46,355 nt of DNA from Bacteroidota bacterium (GCA_013288485.1 JABDBW010000011.1:1-46355); one strand, 5' to 3'; counted from the stretch's first letter, positions 1 through 7,497 are shown. Numbers and translations: made by a program. The notes: generated from the sequence alone by a model not told the origin.

Positions 1-123
1 GATAGTAGGAACTGCCGCTACTTAGATGAGGATATTACCATCTTTAACCCAGAACAAATTAGAGAGGTAAAAAACCTGGGGTTTGAAGTGAAAGGATATT
101 CTTTTGCAAACTTTAGTAGATGA
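1..123 (+). CDS. 3' end of an unidentified protein-coding gene (partial)
   Basis: Frame 1 is open from the window edge to a TGA at 121-123 and reads as 40 plausible residues (DITIFNPEQIREVKNLGF, then ending in SFANFSR). The other two plus frames contain early stops. The minus strand is also open here as the tail of the integrase frame, but that tail looks unlike any integrase, so the plus reading is preferred. I do not recognise the family from this short tail. Its stop lies about 15 bases from the point where integrase homology ends, which suggests that this gene belongs to DNA that joined onto, and cut, the integrase gene. The rest of the gene lies outside the window. Confidence 0.5.
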   Translation, partial: DSRNCRYLDEDITIFNPEQIREVKNLGFEVKGYSFANFSR

Positions 124-932
124 ATGTTATAAAAGTAATAGTAGCTAAATAAAAACACCTGTTGAGCGAAATGAAATCCTGAGCCTGGCTCTAATTTGAG
201 TGCTTTGAGTTTGCTTATCTTATCAAGCGTGACAGCTATCTTTTTGGTCTTACTGTCCAACCGCTTGTTAATGCTGTATTTCTTCTCACCAAATGGATAA
301 TCCTGTTGTTTGAACTGCTTATCCTCAATAGCCTGGTTGATAACGCGCTGTAGGTTGCGCATCTTTACACTGATAGTAGTATCTTTATTACTCCGCTCGT
401 TACGCATCCAGTATTCAAAACTCTCCAGAAACCTAATATTGACATCTGACAGTAACGCATTGGGTCTGAACTTACTCAAGATACATTTGTTTTCAAGGTA
501 TAATCCCGACAAGCCAACTCGTCCCTGTTCATCCAGTATCTTAATCTGTAAACTATAATAATCTTGTAGGGACGTAATTAGCGGTTGCTCCCTCTTTTTA
601 AGGTCGGCTTCAAACTGCTCAAAGCTGAACGCCGCCCCCTCTGTATCGTATCGCTGAAGTATTTTATTTGCCTCTAAAAGCTTGGCCTCTAGAATTGTAT
701 TGCACTCTTTATATGTACTAAAGCCTTTTCTGAACTTACCCAAGCCACTATCTTCCGCTTCTGCTGCTTTCCACTGGTCGGGTGTACACCTGAACTTATA
801 GGACTGGTCTGTTAAAAGGGTGTTAAGTGCGTAATACTTCCTTTTGTATTGATGTGTTACCCTTAGTGAGACAGGGTGTTCATTGTTAATTAGTTTCTTA
901 GTAGTATTGAAAACTACGGCTACATTTACCAT
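18..932 (-). pseudogene. Truncated arm-type tyrosine recombinase (phage/ICE-like integrase), catalytic domain missing
   Basis: The frame encodes the N-terminal arm-DNA-binding domain (about residues 1-100, with the Bacteroidota-type beginning in which the substrate strand-exchange fold is preceded by a KRKYYALNT-like segment) and the SAM-like core-binding domain (about 105-225, with YWMRNERSNKDTTISVKMRNLQ). It then enters the first helix of the catalytic domain at FLFSYY (about residue 264). After that the sequence stops resembling an integrase. The catalytic Arg, the HxxR motif and the Tyr nucleophile are all absent, and full proteins of this family have about 400 residues. The break falls near position 138, just beside the end of the plus-strand gene fragment. 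The gene is therefore a remnant of an integrated element that cannot recombine by itself. It starts 67 bases from tRNA-Pro remnants, a usual place for such integrases. Confidence 0.85.
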
Positions 933-961
933 CTGATTTGGTTTTGTAGCTTACGATTGGG

Positions 962-981
962 GAGTACAACAAAGAGTACAA
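962..981. repeat. Two direct copies of GAGTACAA upstream of the integrase
   Basis: GAGTACAA occurs at 962-969 and again at 974-981, one DNA-turn apart (12 bases), between the integrase start and the tRNA-Pro remnant. Arm-type tyrosine integrases bind short direct repeats flanking their attachment core, so these may be arm sites. That role is inference from position and spacing. Confidence 0.4.
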
Positions 982-998
982 GTAGAGACAGAAAGGAC

Positions 999-1104
999 AG
1001 AAGATTCGAACTTCCGACCGACGCAATGAAAGCCTATCGGCTTTCAAACGAGCGTTAGCGAGTGTACCCCATGCTGGCGCGATACCTGGCTACGCTACAT
1101 CCCG
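999..1104 (-). pseudogene. Disrupted tRNA-Pro(GGG) remnant, likely attachment-site scar
   Basis: Read on the minus strand, 1104-1066 begins CGGGATGTAGCGTAGCC and runs through a normal D-arm into an anticodon loop ATGGGGT, that is, tRNA-Pro with anticodon GGG. After the loop the expected 3' anticodon strand (GCTGG) is missing. It is replaced by about 46 unrelated bases (1065-1020) that contain a GAAAGCC/GGCTTTC hairpin. A proline-type variable region and T-arm then follow at 1019-999 (GGTCGGAAGTTCGAATCTTC). The bases after it (TGTCCTTT) do not pair with the 5' acceptor strand CGGGATG. The gene is therefore broken both in the anticodon arm and in the acceptor stem, and is not a working tRNA. 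Its 3' side faces the integrase remnant. Confidence 0.75.
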
Positions 1105-1117
1105 TAATAATTATGCC

Positions 1118-1183
1118 CTTCCGACCTTCCCGTCCCGATAGCTATCGGGATCGGGACGCGATACCTGGCTACGCTACATCCCG
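1118..1183 (-). pseudogene. Second, more degenerate tRNA-Pro remnant
   Basis: Minus-strand 1183-1157 repeats the first 27 bases of the neighbouring tRNA-Pro remnant exactly (CGGGATGTAGCGTAGCC to CGCG). It then runs into a palindrome, and at 1128-1118 shows AAGGTCGGAAG, which resembles the proline tRNA variable/T-arm junction. The anticodon arm and acceptor 3' strand are gone. Tandem partial tRNA copies of this type are what repeated integration and excision at a tRNA target, or slippage between copies, would leave. Confidence 0.6.
1133..1150. repeat. Perfect 18-bp palindrome TCCCGATAGCTATCGGGA
   Basis: The sequence equals its own reverse complement and sits inside the second tRNA-Pro remnant. 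Short palindromes of this composition are frequent between genes in Sphingobacteriaceae, from general knowledge. It may have been inserted into the remnant. Confidence 0.6.
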
Positions 1184-1399
1184 AAAAGGGTTACAAATAT
1201 ATGCATATATCGATACATCAACCCTGTTGACCGATATTTTATTAAACCACCTTCGGGAGAATTATTTCTTTGAAAGGCAACAGTAATAAATAAAACGACG
1301 TATTAATTTTATAGAAATAATATTAATTGAAAATAATAAATTTTGAAAAACAGGGTTTATATAAATTACATATATATTGTGTATCAATACTTCAATACC
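1184..1399. other. AT-rich intergenic stretch upstream of the pepsin-like gene
   Basis: Apart from the short ATATATGCATATAT-like tract near 1198-1210, I see no gene, tRNA or clear hairpin here. It presumably contains the promoter of the lipoprotein gene that starts at 1400, but no convincing TTTG/TAnnTTTG pair was found. The frame that crosses the tRNA remnants into this stretch has no protein-like character. Confidence 0.5.
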
Positions 1400-2542
1400 A
1401 TGTTAAAAGAATATTTTACTAAAAATTTGCCGGTCCTTCCGGGCTTGTTTTTACTCTTTATCATAGCATCGTGTACAAAAGATACTATGAATAGTAACAG
1501 TACATCAACTAATAACAATACAGTAACCATAATACCAACAGCAACCCCCGTAAAACTCGGCCTAATAGAGGTGGATACCGCCATTTATAAACTGCTGTTT
1601 ATGGACGTTTCAAAAATTGGCACCCAAACGGTTAATTATGATATGATATTTGATACCGGCTCGGGCGGGATGGTAATTGACGCGAACGGAATTATACCGG
1701 CATCAATGATAACCAGCACGGGCTTTAATTTTACCGGCGACTCGACCATTGTTAATGGCATTACCATTACCAGCCAAACATCGCTAATTGAATATGGCGA
1801 TGATGCCAGCACTCTAACAAAGGTATACGGCAACCTGGCCTACGCGCCCGTAACCATTGGCGAACCCGATGGTAACGTTGTTATTAAACGCCTGCCCTTC
1901 TTTTTATATTATAAAGGGGTTGATGCAAAAGGCAAGGTGCAGGAAGCGCATTATTTCGACGTATTGGGCGTATCGCCCGAATACGACGTTACCTTTCCCA
2001 ACAACGCTTATATTACCAGCCCGTTAAGTTATTATGATCCGGGTACCGGCCTTACCCGTGGTTTTAAAATGGCCGCGCTGGGCACTTCAAATTTTTCTGT
2101 AGGAGGTACTTATGTGCCGGGCGCAATTACCCTGGGTTTAACATCGGGTGATCTTTCCTCGGCAGGTTTTGTTATGCAGCAGCTTTATTTTACAGCCGCA
2201 GACGGTTATCTTACCGCTTCTCCGGGAACGGTTACTTATAATGGTAAATTGGTTTCTACCCCGGTTATATTTGATACCGGTACCGAACCCTACAGCTATA
2301 TTGAAGATAAAACCGCGGCATCGGGTTCATCTGTGCTGCTGGCTAATAACAGTTCGGTAAGTATTGCTACAACGTCGGGCTTTAATTTTGCCTACACCAC
2401 TACCGCTGCCGATTATTTAACCTATGTAGAAAACCCAGGCTCCTCCACTAATAATATTTCTATTTTCGGCATGGAGTTTTTCCTGAAAAACTCTTACCTG
2501 CTGGATTATACCGACCATAAGTTAGGCGTGAAAAACAATTAG
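1400..2542 (+). CDS. Lipoprotein with pepsin-like aspartic protease features
   Basis: The protein starts best at the ATG at 1400 (380 residues), because an upstream in-frame ATG at 1343 would place a tyrosine-rich stretch before the signal peptide. The signal peptide ends in a lipobox (FIIASC, Cys at about residue 25) followed by a Ser/Thr/Asn linker, so the protein is probably a surface or periplasmic lipoprotein. Two DTG motifs stand about 207 residues apart: IFDTGSGGMVID (85-87) and VIFDTGTEPYSYI (292-294). Each is preceded by hydrophobic residues, as in the two lobes of A1-family aspartic proteases. Bacterial pepsin homologues are uncommon but known. The spacing and the motif contexts favour a two-lobed protease. 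A non-catalytic beta-rich adhesin remains possible. No partner gene is adjacent; a terminator follows. Confidence 0.6.
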   Translation: MLKEYFTKNLPVLPGLFLLFIIASCTKDTMNSNSTSTNNNTVTIIPTATPVKLGLIEVDTAIYKLLFMDVSKIGTQTVNYDMIFDTGSGGMVIDANGIIPASMITSTGFNFTGDSTIVNGITITSQTSLIEYGDDASTLTKVYGNLAYAPVTIGEPDGNVVIKRLPFFLYYKGVDAKGKVQEAHYFDVLGVSPEYDVTFPNNAYITSPLSYYDPGTGLTRGFKMAALGTSNFSVGGTYVPGAITLGLTSGDLSSAGFVMQQLYFTAADGYLTASPGTVTYNGKLVSTPVIFDTGTEPYSYIEDKTAASGSSVLLANNSSVSIATTSGFNFAYTTTAADYLTYVENPGSSTNNISIFGMEFFLKNSYLLDYTDHKLGVKNN

Positions 2543-2567
2543 ACAAGGCCTAACTATTTTGCAAAAA

Positions 2568-2597
2568 AAAGCCCCTTACCTACCAGCAAGGGGCTTT
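2568..2597. terminator. Bidirectional rho-independent terminator
   Basis: AAAGCCCCTT at 2568-2577 pairs perfectly with AAGGGGCTTT at 2588-2597 around a 10-base loop, with an A-tract on the left and T-rich DNA on the right. It lies 25 bases after the pepsin-like gene and 16 bases after the stop of the minus-strand 57-residue gene, so it can serve both convergent units. Confidence 0.85.
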
Positions 2598-2612
2598 AAT
2601 ATTTATACTAAA

Positions 2613-2786
2613 TTATTTACAAACACACATTGCCGTATTAGGGCAATCGGCTTTTTTTGTACATTTTTCTTTAGTACAGGTATTGCAGGTTGCCTGTTTA
2701 ACCTTTTTAGGGTGAACAGGAATATTTGCCATTAATGAAGTACCTGCAAATAATATAGCGATAACGCTTAAAACTATCTTTTTCAT
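2613..2786 (-). CDS. Small secreted six-cysteine peptide (57 aa)
   Basis: An ATG at 2786 opens a 57-residue frame that ends at a TAA (2615-2613). It begins MKKIVLSVIAILFAG, a clear signal peptide probably cut after SLMA (about residue 20). The mature part is short and basic with six cysteines in the pattern CxxC-x4-C-x5-C-x5-CxC (C34, C37, C42, C48, C54, C56). The pattern suggests metal binding or disulfide bonding in the periplasm or outside the cell. It follows the Cys/His-rich 112-residue gene by 62 bases on the same strand and is followed by a terminator, so it may be the last gene of that unit. I know of no family name for it. Confidence 0.7.
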   Translation of the reverse strand: MKKIVLSVIAILFAGTSLMANIPVHPKKVKQATCNTCTKEKCTKKADCPNTAMCVCK

Positions 2787-2848
2787 GATCTTTTAAATTA
2801 AATTGTTAAATAATAAATTACAACGGTTCAGGTTGTTTCAGGAATTAT

Positions 2849-3187
2849 TTAACAGGCTTTTGGCGGTTTCCAGTTGGAAGCGTGGTAAGCAGACAAGTGG
2901 CCAATTTTATATAGGGAAACTGGTTTCACGGGATAGGGTAAAAAAACAGGTGATATACTTGTAGATTCGACAATTAAAAACCCGCAAAGCTGGCAGGAGA
3001 ACAGCATGGTACAACCTTCATTAGCACAATCTTTTTGCTGTTCTTTATTTTTTTGCTGATGACAAGCGGACATGCCGGCCATTTGATGGCACGCCTCTTT
3101 TTTAACAGGTTGCACAGTCGCCGCCATCCCCGAAAAACAGGATAGGAACAGGATGCATACCGCTAAGAAACCTGCTAAAAATTTCAC
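2849..3187 (-). CDS. Secreted Cys/His-rich small protein, possibly metal-related
   Basis: 112 residues with an N-terminal hydrophobic signal segment (about 3-22), then a Cys/His/Met-rich stretch (ACHQMAGMSACHQQ, 32-45; CANEGC, 54-59; FSCQLC, 63-68) and a C-terminal HASNWKPPKAC. The only in-frame start is a GTG at 3187; the nearby ATG at 3191 is in another frame. The overall plan, with a Cys/His middle and a WxPP-type tail, resembles small secreted proteins found beside metal-efflux or metal-receptor genes in Bacteroidota. That link is from memory and is weak. The upstream gene encodes a carboxypeptidase-regulatory-like protein 35 bases away and the downstream gene encodes a six-Cys peptide, so the three may be co-transcribed. 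Confidence 0.65.
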   Translation of the reverse strand: MKFLAGFLAVCILFLSCFSGMAATVQPVKKEACHQMAGMSACHQQKNKEQQKDCANEGCTMLFSCQLCGFLIVESTSISPVFLPYPVKPVSLYKIGHLSAYHASNWKPPKAC

Positions 3188-3222
3188 ACATCAAATATAT
3201 TAAATATTCCGGTTTTAGTTGG

Positions 3223-3957
3223 TTAATTACTACCGGTTAATTGCAGGAAAGTTTTCGACTGCCTTTTTTCTACCGGGATGAGGAGAAACTTTTTGTAACA
3301 ATCGTTTATATACAGCATGAGGTTAAACTTACTGCTGTACCAGGTGGCTGCATCGGGCATATACAGTATAACAAAGTTTTCCATTTCCTGGCCCCTTATG
3401 GGCAAATAAGTTTGCAAGTTTGTAGGGTTGAATGTTTTTGCAATTTCCTGTTGCCTTTGGCCGCCAGCTTCCAAGCCACGGGCATTCGCCCGCCTGCGCT
3501 CGTCTTTATGCGAATCAAAAACATTAAATTTTAAACCCCCGGTAGCGTTCCCGGATGCGTCGGTCTGGTAGCGCACTACGTTACCGCCAAACGGAGTAAT
3601 TACGTGATAGCTGGAAAGGGCATTCTTGTTTACTTCGGCGCCTGTAATTTTTACTTCTTTGAGCTGGTATTGTTTCAGCAGCAAAAAAACCGTTTTATAT
3701 TTTAAATCAACCAGGTAAAGAGTATCGGGTTTATAATTTAATCCTGAAAAACAAACGAGGTCGCCTTTTTTAGCGGATATGGTAAATTTCCCTCTCGCAT
3801 CAGATTGCACGGTGTCATGGGTGTTTAAGTTTTCTATCCTGATGCCCGAAAGTGTGATATCCGACCCGTACTCCAAAACCTCCCCGCTCAGTTTGCTTTG
3901 AGCATAAGTCAGCCGGGTAATTGAACAAAATAGAAGGATCAACAACGTCCGGTTCAT
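3223..3957 (-). CDS. Carboxypeptidase regulatory-like domain protein
   Basis: 244 residues. A signal peptide (1-19, ending TYAQ) is followed by a beta-sandwich of the CarboxypepD_reg-like type (about 20-100: SGEVLEYGSDITLSGIRIEN, then DARGKFTISAKKGDLVCFSG). This is the module that opens many TonB-dependent receptors, but no plug or barrel follows. The C-terminal 140 residues (PFGGNVVRYQTDASGNATGG, then FNVFDSHKDERRRANARG) form a separate region that I do not recognise. It is the first gene of a minus-strand set with two small Cys-rich secreted proteins. It probably acts in the periplasm. No enzyme motif is visible. Confidence 0.7.
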   Translation of the reverse strand: MNRTLLILLFCSITRLTYAQSKLSGEVLEYGSDITLSGIRIENLNTHDTVQSDARGKFTISAKKGDLVCFSGLNYKPDTLYLVDLKYKTVFLLLKQYQLKEVKITGAEVNKNALSSYHVITPFGGNVVRYQTDASGNATGGLKFNVFDSHKDERRRANARGLEAGGQRQQEIAKTFNPTNLQTYLPIRGQEMENFVILYMPDAATWYSSKFNLMLYINDCYKKFLLIPVEKRQSKTFLQLTGSN

Positions 3958-4011
3958 GGTTTAGGTTCATGGTTTGCCGGTAATTAAACCGTTGTTGCCG
4001 CGTTTTATTGT

Positions 4012-4272
4012 ATGCCCCAATATTATTGGATTGTTTTTATATCATTATCTTTAGGCATGGATGAAGATGATAAAGAAAGTTATAATCCCTGGAAATTGGG
4101 CTTTATTTATTATAATCCCGATGATACCCATGTTATTGTAGGCAAACGGTTTGGCCTGGGGTGGACATTAAATTTCGCCCATAAAAGAGCTTATTTATAC
4201 CTGGCGGCAATTCTTATTATTGCACTGCTAATTATTTGTTATAGAAAACAACAGCCGGGTAAGCGGGTATAA
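4012..4272 (+). CDS. DUF5808 family small membrane protein
   Basis: 86 residues. The central segment (DEDDKESYNPWKLGFIYYNP, then VGKRFGLGWTLNFAHKRAY) matches the DUF5808 pattern: acidic patch, WKLGxxYYNPDD, then KRxGxGWTxNF. One transmembrane helix lies at about 60-78 (AAILIIALLIICY). The domain often sits on the cytoplasmic side of membrane proteins with no known function. An alternative start at 4057 (MDEDDKES) removes a hydrophobic N-terminal tail and would give a soluble-N/membrane-C protein; I cannot decide between them. It is convergent with the glycosidase gene, with 4 bases between the stops. Confidence 0.75.
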   Translation: MPQYYWIVFISLSLGMDEDDKESYNPWKLGFIYYNPDDTHVIVGKRFGLGWTLNFAHKRAYLYLAAILIIALLIICYRKQQPGKRV

Positions 4273-4276
4273 TATG

Positions 4277-5578
4277 TTATTTTGCTAACACACCTAATGC
4301 CGATTTTTCCGACTTTGGCAACGGAATAGTTTCGGGTAACGGCAATTGATTTTTTAGCACCTTGCCTGCGTATCCCGCCAAATACAAATAATAATCGGAT
4401 GGTATGCCCTTGTCAAAAACAACAAAGGGGCTTGGGCCCACCGGCGGGTTTTGCGATACCTTCATGATGGCAGTACCCTCATCCACTTCATCAAACATGG
4501 CTACATAGATCATTTCGGCGCCGTTCTTTATAGCGTTTGATAACTGTGTCCAAAAGAAAGTGCCGCTCTCCCTTGGTATGTCATTGAATTTTGATTTCAG
4601 GTTAAGGTTATGCCAGCTAAAACCGGGGAAACAGGTGGGGGCATAATCAACATGGTTTTCTTTGCACCAGGCCATGTCGCCCTTTAGCACATCGCTGTAT
4701 TTGCTGTTATATTGATCAATGCTGCGGTATCTCCCCACCGTCCAGGGATGAATGACATCAACTTTTTTTATCAGGGCATGCAGCTCGGGGTTCTTCTCGG
4801 TATCGCTGCCAAATTCGCGCCAGTAGGTAGGCACGCCCAGCATAACTGCACAATGCCCGTAAACGGGATCGTTCTGTAAAAAATCAACTATCCGCGCAAC
4901 TGTTTTTGTAGAATAGTGGCGGCCGCTATCGTTAAAACCCACACCCCATAGCACCACCAACGGCTTGCCGTTATGGTACAGGTAAGGCTGGTTGTTGCCG
5001 CCGCGGGTTATTTTCAGGCTGTCCACCAGGTTTTTCCAGTCGCTTATAAAAAGCGGAATATCCAATGTATCGCGCATACCCGAAAAATCATACATTACCG
5101 CTATCGCACGATTGTATTTACGCGCGGCCTTCAGCGCGTCGCCCAATACCTTATTAAAGTGATTGCGGGTATTGCCCGGCCTGGTATTGCCAATAAACCG
5201 CTGCATAAATACGCCATCCACGCCATACTGTTCCATCCATTTAAAGCGGACGTCGGTAGTTGAATAGTCATGGTCGCTGGGCAGCATAGCTACTGTACCA
5301 TCGGCATGTGTAAACGGGGTGGGATACATTTTTTTGTATTCGCTTAATTCGGGCCAAAGGTCTATTTTAAGATTTCCCGGGCCAAACACGCCGCTTTGCA
5401 GGTAATGCCCCCAGCCACGGTCAGCGCCGTCTGTTGGCGTATCGTGCCAGCCCTGGTAGCCTGCCATCAGCAAGCCTTTATAGCTGGTGTGTTTGGATGT
5501 TTTGCTGTGTTTTATTTTGGCGAAAGCGCTATTGATGACCAATACGGCCACAAGCAACAGGAGAAGTTTTTTTAACAT
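4277..5578 (-). CDS. GH99/GH71-like glycoside hydrolase, secreted
   Basis: 433 residues with a signal peptide (1-20, NSAFA). The mature part opens KGLLMAGYQGWHDTPTDG, then DRGWGHYLQ, and carries the ordered segments of GH99-like (endo-alpha-mannosidase-like) TIM barrels: FKWMEQYGVDGVFMQRF, GNTRNHFNKVL, AVMYDFSGM, PYLYHNGKPLVVLWGVGF, YAPTCFPGFSWHNL and AMFDEVDEGTAI. The FDEVDEGT segment carries acidic residues where the family places its catalytic or substrate-contact acids. It probably cleaves alpha-mannosidic or related linkages in the periplasm. The substrate is not inferable from context, since no SusC/D pair or sugar importer is adjacent. It is monocistronic as far as visible. Confidence 0.85.
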   Translation of the reverse strand: MLKKLLLLLVAVLVINSAFAKIKHSKTSKHTSYKGLLMAGYQGWHDTPTDGADRGWGHYLQSGVFGPGNLKIDLWPELSEYKKMYPTPFTHADGTVAMLPSDHDYSTTDVRFKWMEQYGVDGVFMQRFIGNTRPGNTRNHFNKVLGDALKAARKYNRAIAVMYDFSGMRDTLDIPLFISDWKNLVDSLKITRGGNNQPYLYHNGKPLVVLWGVGFNDSGRHYSTKTVARIVDFLQNDPVYGHCAVMLGVPTYWREFGSDTEKNPELHALIKKVDVIHPWTVGRYRSIDQYNSKYSDVLKGDMAWCKENHVDYAPTCFPGFSWHNLNLKSKFNDIPRESGTFFWTQLSNAIKNGAEMIYVAMFDEVDEGTAIMKVSQNPPVGPSPFVVFDKGIPSDYYLYLAGYAGKVLKNQLPLPETIPLPKSEKSALGVLAK

Positions 5579-5669
5579 GGTATGGTTAGTTAATTGGCAT
5601 ACTAAGTTAATGCAAATTGGACTGGGTAGGAATATATAGCAAGATAGTTACTTATCGCGCCCATCCGTG

Positions 5670-6932
5670 CTAAACCGCCTGTACCACCACCGGCTCAACA
5701 ATTACTTTCCTTCTGCGCATCGCTTTTTGCTTTTCGCGGCGCAGGTAGCGCCAGTGTAACAGGCCGATCAACAGGGCCGCTATGCCCTCGCCCATCAGGG
5801 TATCGGTTGTACCTACCCATTTGGATATGGCTCCAACCAGCAGGCCGCCGAGGGGCTGCATCCCGAAAAACGCCATTGCGTAAAAGCTGATCACCCGCCC
5901 CCGCATGTTTTGGGAGACGGTTGTTTGTATCAGTGTATTGCTCACCGTAATTTGCGACATCATGCCAAAGCCTGCAATGGTAACAAACAGGAGCGCCAGC
6001 GGGTAATTGCGCTCATGCGAAAACAATACCAGTCCCGCGCCAAACACCAATGTGTTAATGAATAATATTTTTTTGAGGTTGGTGCGTGGTTTAAGCGAGG
6101 CTAAAAATATGGCCCCCGAAAACGCGCCCAGGCCTATAAAACTGTCGATAATGCCAAAGGTGGTAGCGGTACCTTTAAAAACATCGCGGGCATAGTAGGG
6201 GATAAGGGTACTAAAGGGCAGCACCATTAAACTGATCAGTGCCAGCATTACCAATACAAACGCAATGGAGGGCGTACGTTTGATATAAGAAAAACCCTCT
6301 TTTAATTCGCCGAATACATTTTTAGGATGCGGCTTTTTAATATATTGAGGCAGGCGCATTAATAGCAACGAGCCAATAACCGCCACAAAGCTAAGCGCAT
6401 TCAGCAAAAAACAAACGCCGTCGCCCATGTATTCCAACACCAGGCCCGCGATAGCGGGGCCGATGAGCCGCGACAGGTTAACCATTGACGAGTTAAGCGC
6501 GAGCGCGTTGGGAAGGTCAGTTTTGTCCTCCACCATTTCATAAACCAGCGATTGCCTTGCCGGTACATCGAACGCGTTAATAATACCCAGCATTACGCTT
6601 AGCGCCAATATTTCCCAAACCTCGTAATGTTTTAACAGTATCAGTACCGCCAGCAACAGGGCCTGCAGCATAGAAGCCACCTGTGTGGTTAACAGCACGC
6701 GGTAACGGTTGTAACGGTCAGACACCACGCCGCCTATCAATGAAAACAAAAACGAGGGGAACTGGCTGCAAAAAAGCGTTACACCCAGCATCAGGGTAGA
6801 ATGGGTAAGGGTATAAATAACCCAGCTTACGGCGGTTTTTTGCATCCATGTGCCTATAAGCGATACCGATTGCCCCGTAAAGAATAGCCGGTAATTACGG
6901 CTCTTAAATGCCCTGAATGTATTAATGTTCAT
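5670..6932 (-). CDS. MFS transporter (multidrug/EntS-like exporter)
   Basis: 420 residues with about twelve hydrophobic helices. The N-terminal FRAFKSRNYRLFFTGQSVSLIGTW is the usual start of MFS_3 (enterobactin exporter EntS-like) proteins, and GGVVSDRYNRYRVLL is the cytoplasmic loop 2/3 motif with the conserved D and R. The C-terminal tail is basic (RREKQKAMRRRK). It follows a MarR repressor gene by 29 bases on the same strand, so the two form a probable repressor-exporter operon in which MarR release of a ligand would raise exporter synthesis. The transported compound is unknown. Length and topology are normal for the family. Confidence 0.9.
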   Translation of the reverse strand: MNINTFRAFKSRNYRLFFTGQSVSLIGTWMQKTAVSWVIYTLTHSTLMLGVTLFCSQFPSFLFSLIGGVVSDRYNRYRVLLTTQVASMLQALLLAVLILLKHYEVWEILALSVMLGIINAFDVPARQSLVYEMVEDKTDLPNALALNSSMVNLSRLIGPAIAGLVLEYMGDGVCFLLNALSFVAVIGSLLLMRLPQYIKKPHPKNVFGELKEGFSYIKRTPSIAFVLVMLALISLMVLPFSTLIPYYARDVFKGTATTFGIIDSFIGLGAFSGAIFLASLKPRTNLKKILFINTLVFGAGLVLFSHERNYPLALLFVTIAGFGMMSQITVSNTLIQTTVSQNMRGRVISFYAMAFFGMQPLGGLLVGAISKWVGTTDTLMGEGIAALLIGLLHWRYLRREKQKAMRRRKVIVEPVVVQAV

Positions 6933-6961
6933 GTGTATTGTCTTCTCCCGGCCTTATCCTA

Positions 6962-7396
6962 TTATTCAAAATCAATTATTTTTGTTAGCGGTACAATAAC
7001 CTGTTTTAGCAATTCCCGTTCCTCTTTGGTGCAGGTTGCTTCAATGGCTTTGGCCAGCCATTGGTCGCGTTCGCTGCGTATACGCAGCATTGTTTTTTCT
7101 CCGTCAGTGGTTAATTTTATCAGCACTTTGCGTTTATCGGTTTCCGACGAGGTGCGGGTAATATAACCCAGTTCCAGCAAATGGGCCAGTATGCCCGACA
7201 TGGATTGATTGGTTATCTTTTCCAGGGCAGCCAGTTCATTTGGAAGCATTTCTTTGTATTGATACAATGAGGAAAGCGTTGACCGCTCGGTAAGAGAAAG
7301 TTGAAGCCCGGTTGCCGATTCTTTACGCAACTTTTTTGTTAGCCGGGTTACCGCCGTGCGCAGGTTTGAAACAAATTCGAGGTTTTTATTATCCAT
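6962..7396 (-). CDS. MarR family transcriptional regulator
   Basis: About 144 residues from the ATG at 7396 (MDNKNLEF). A start at 7411 adds MPYNK, but it leaves only about 12 bases after the likely transcription start from the -7 box at 7430-7437, so 7396 is preferred. The winged-helix body is clear: LSSLYQYKEMLPNELAALEK, TNQSMSGILAHLLELGYITR (recognition helix), then a wing with TSSETDKRKVLIKLT and a C-terminal dimerisation helix. It probably represses itself and the downstream MFS exporter. The ligand is unknown. Confidence 0.9.
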   Translation of the reverse strand: MDNKNLEFVSNLRTAVTRLTKKLRKESATGLQLSLTERSTLSSLYQYKEMLPNELAALEKITNQSMSGILAHLLELGYITRTSSETDKRKVLIKLTTDGEKTMLRIRSERDQWLAKAIEATCTKEERELLKQVIVPLTKIIDFE

Positions 7397-7429
7397 TTTA
7401 TTGTATGGCAAACTAATAAGTTTACCTTA

Positions 7430-7437
7430 CAAAGATA
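7430..7437 (-). promoter_or_regulatory. Candidate -7 box TATCTTTG for marR-MFS
   Basis: The minus-strand octamer fits the Bacteroidota TAnnTTTG consensus and lies 33 bases before the chosen marR start. No convincing -33 TTG was seen at the usual distance. Confidence 0.5.
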
Positions 7438-7497
7438 GGATGATTTGGGTAGGGAATTATCATGCGGGGGTAAATTTGGAATAATTAAGGGGTGGGA

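Noticed and set aside
1062..1286. A 74-codon plus-strand frame
   Set aside because: It crosses both tRNA-Pro remnants and a palindrome, has no protein-like composition, and lacks any start context.
3189..3199. A CAAATATA octamer as a -7 box for the 112-residue gene
   Set aside because: It would place transcription start at or inside the start codon, so it is unlikely to be real.
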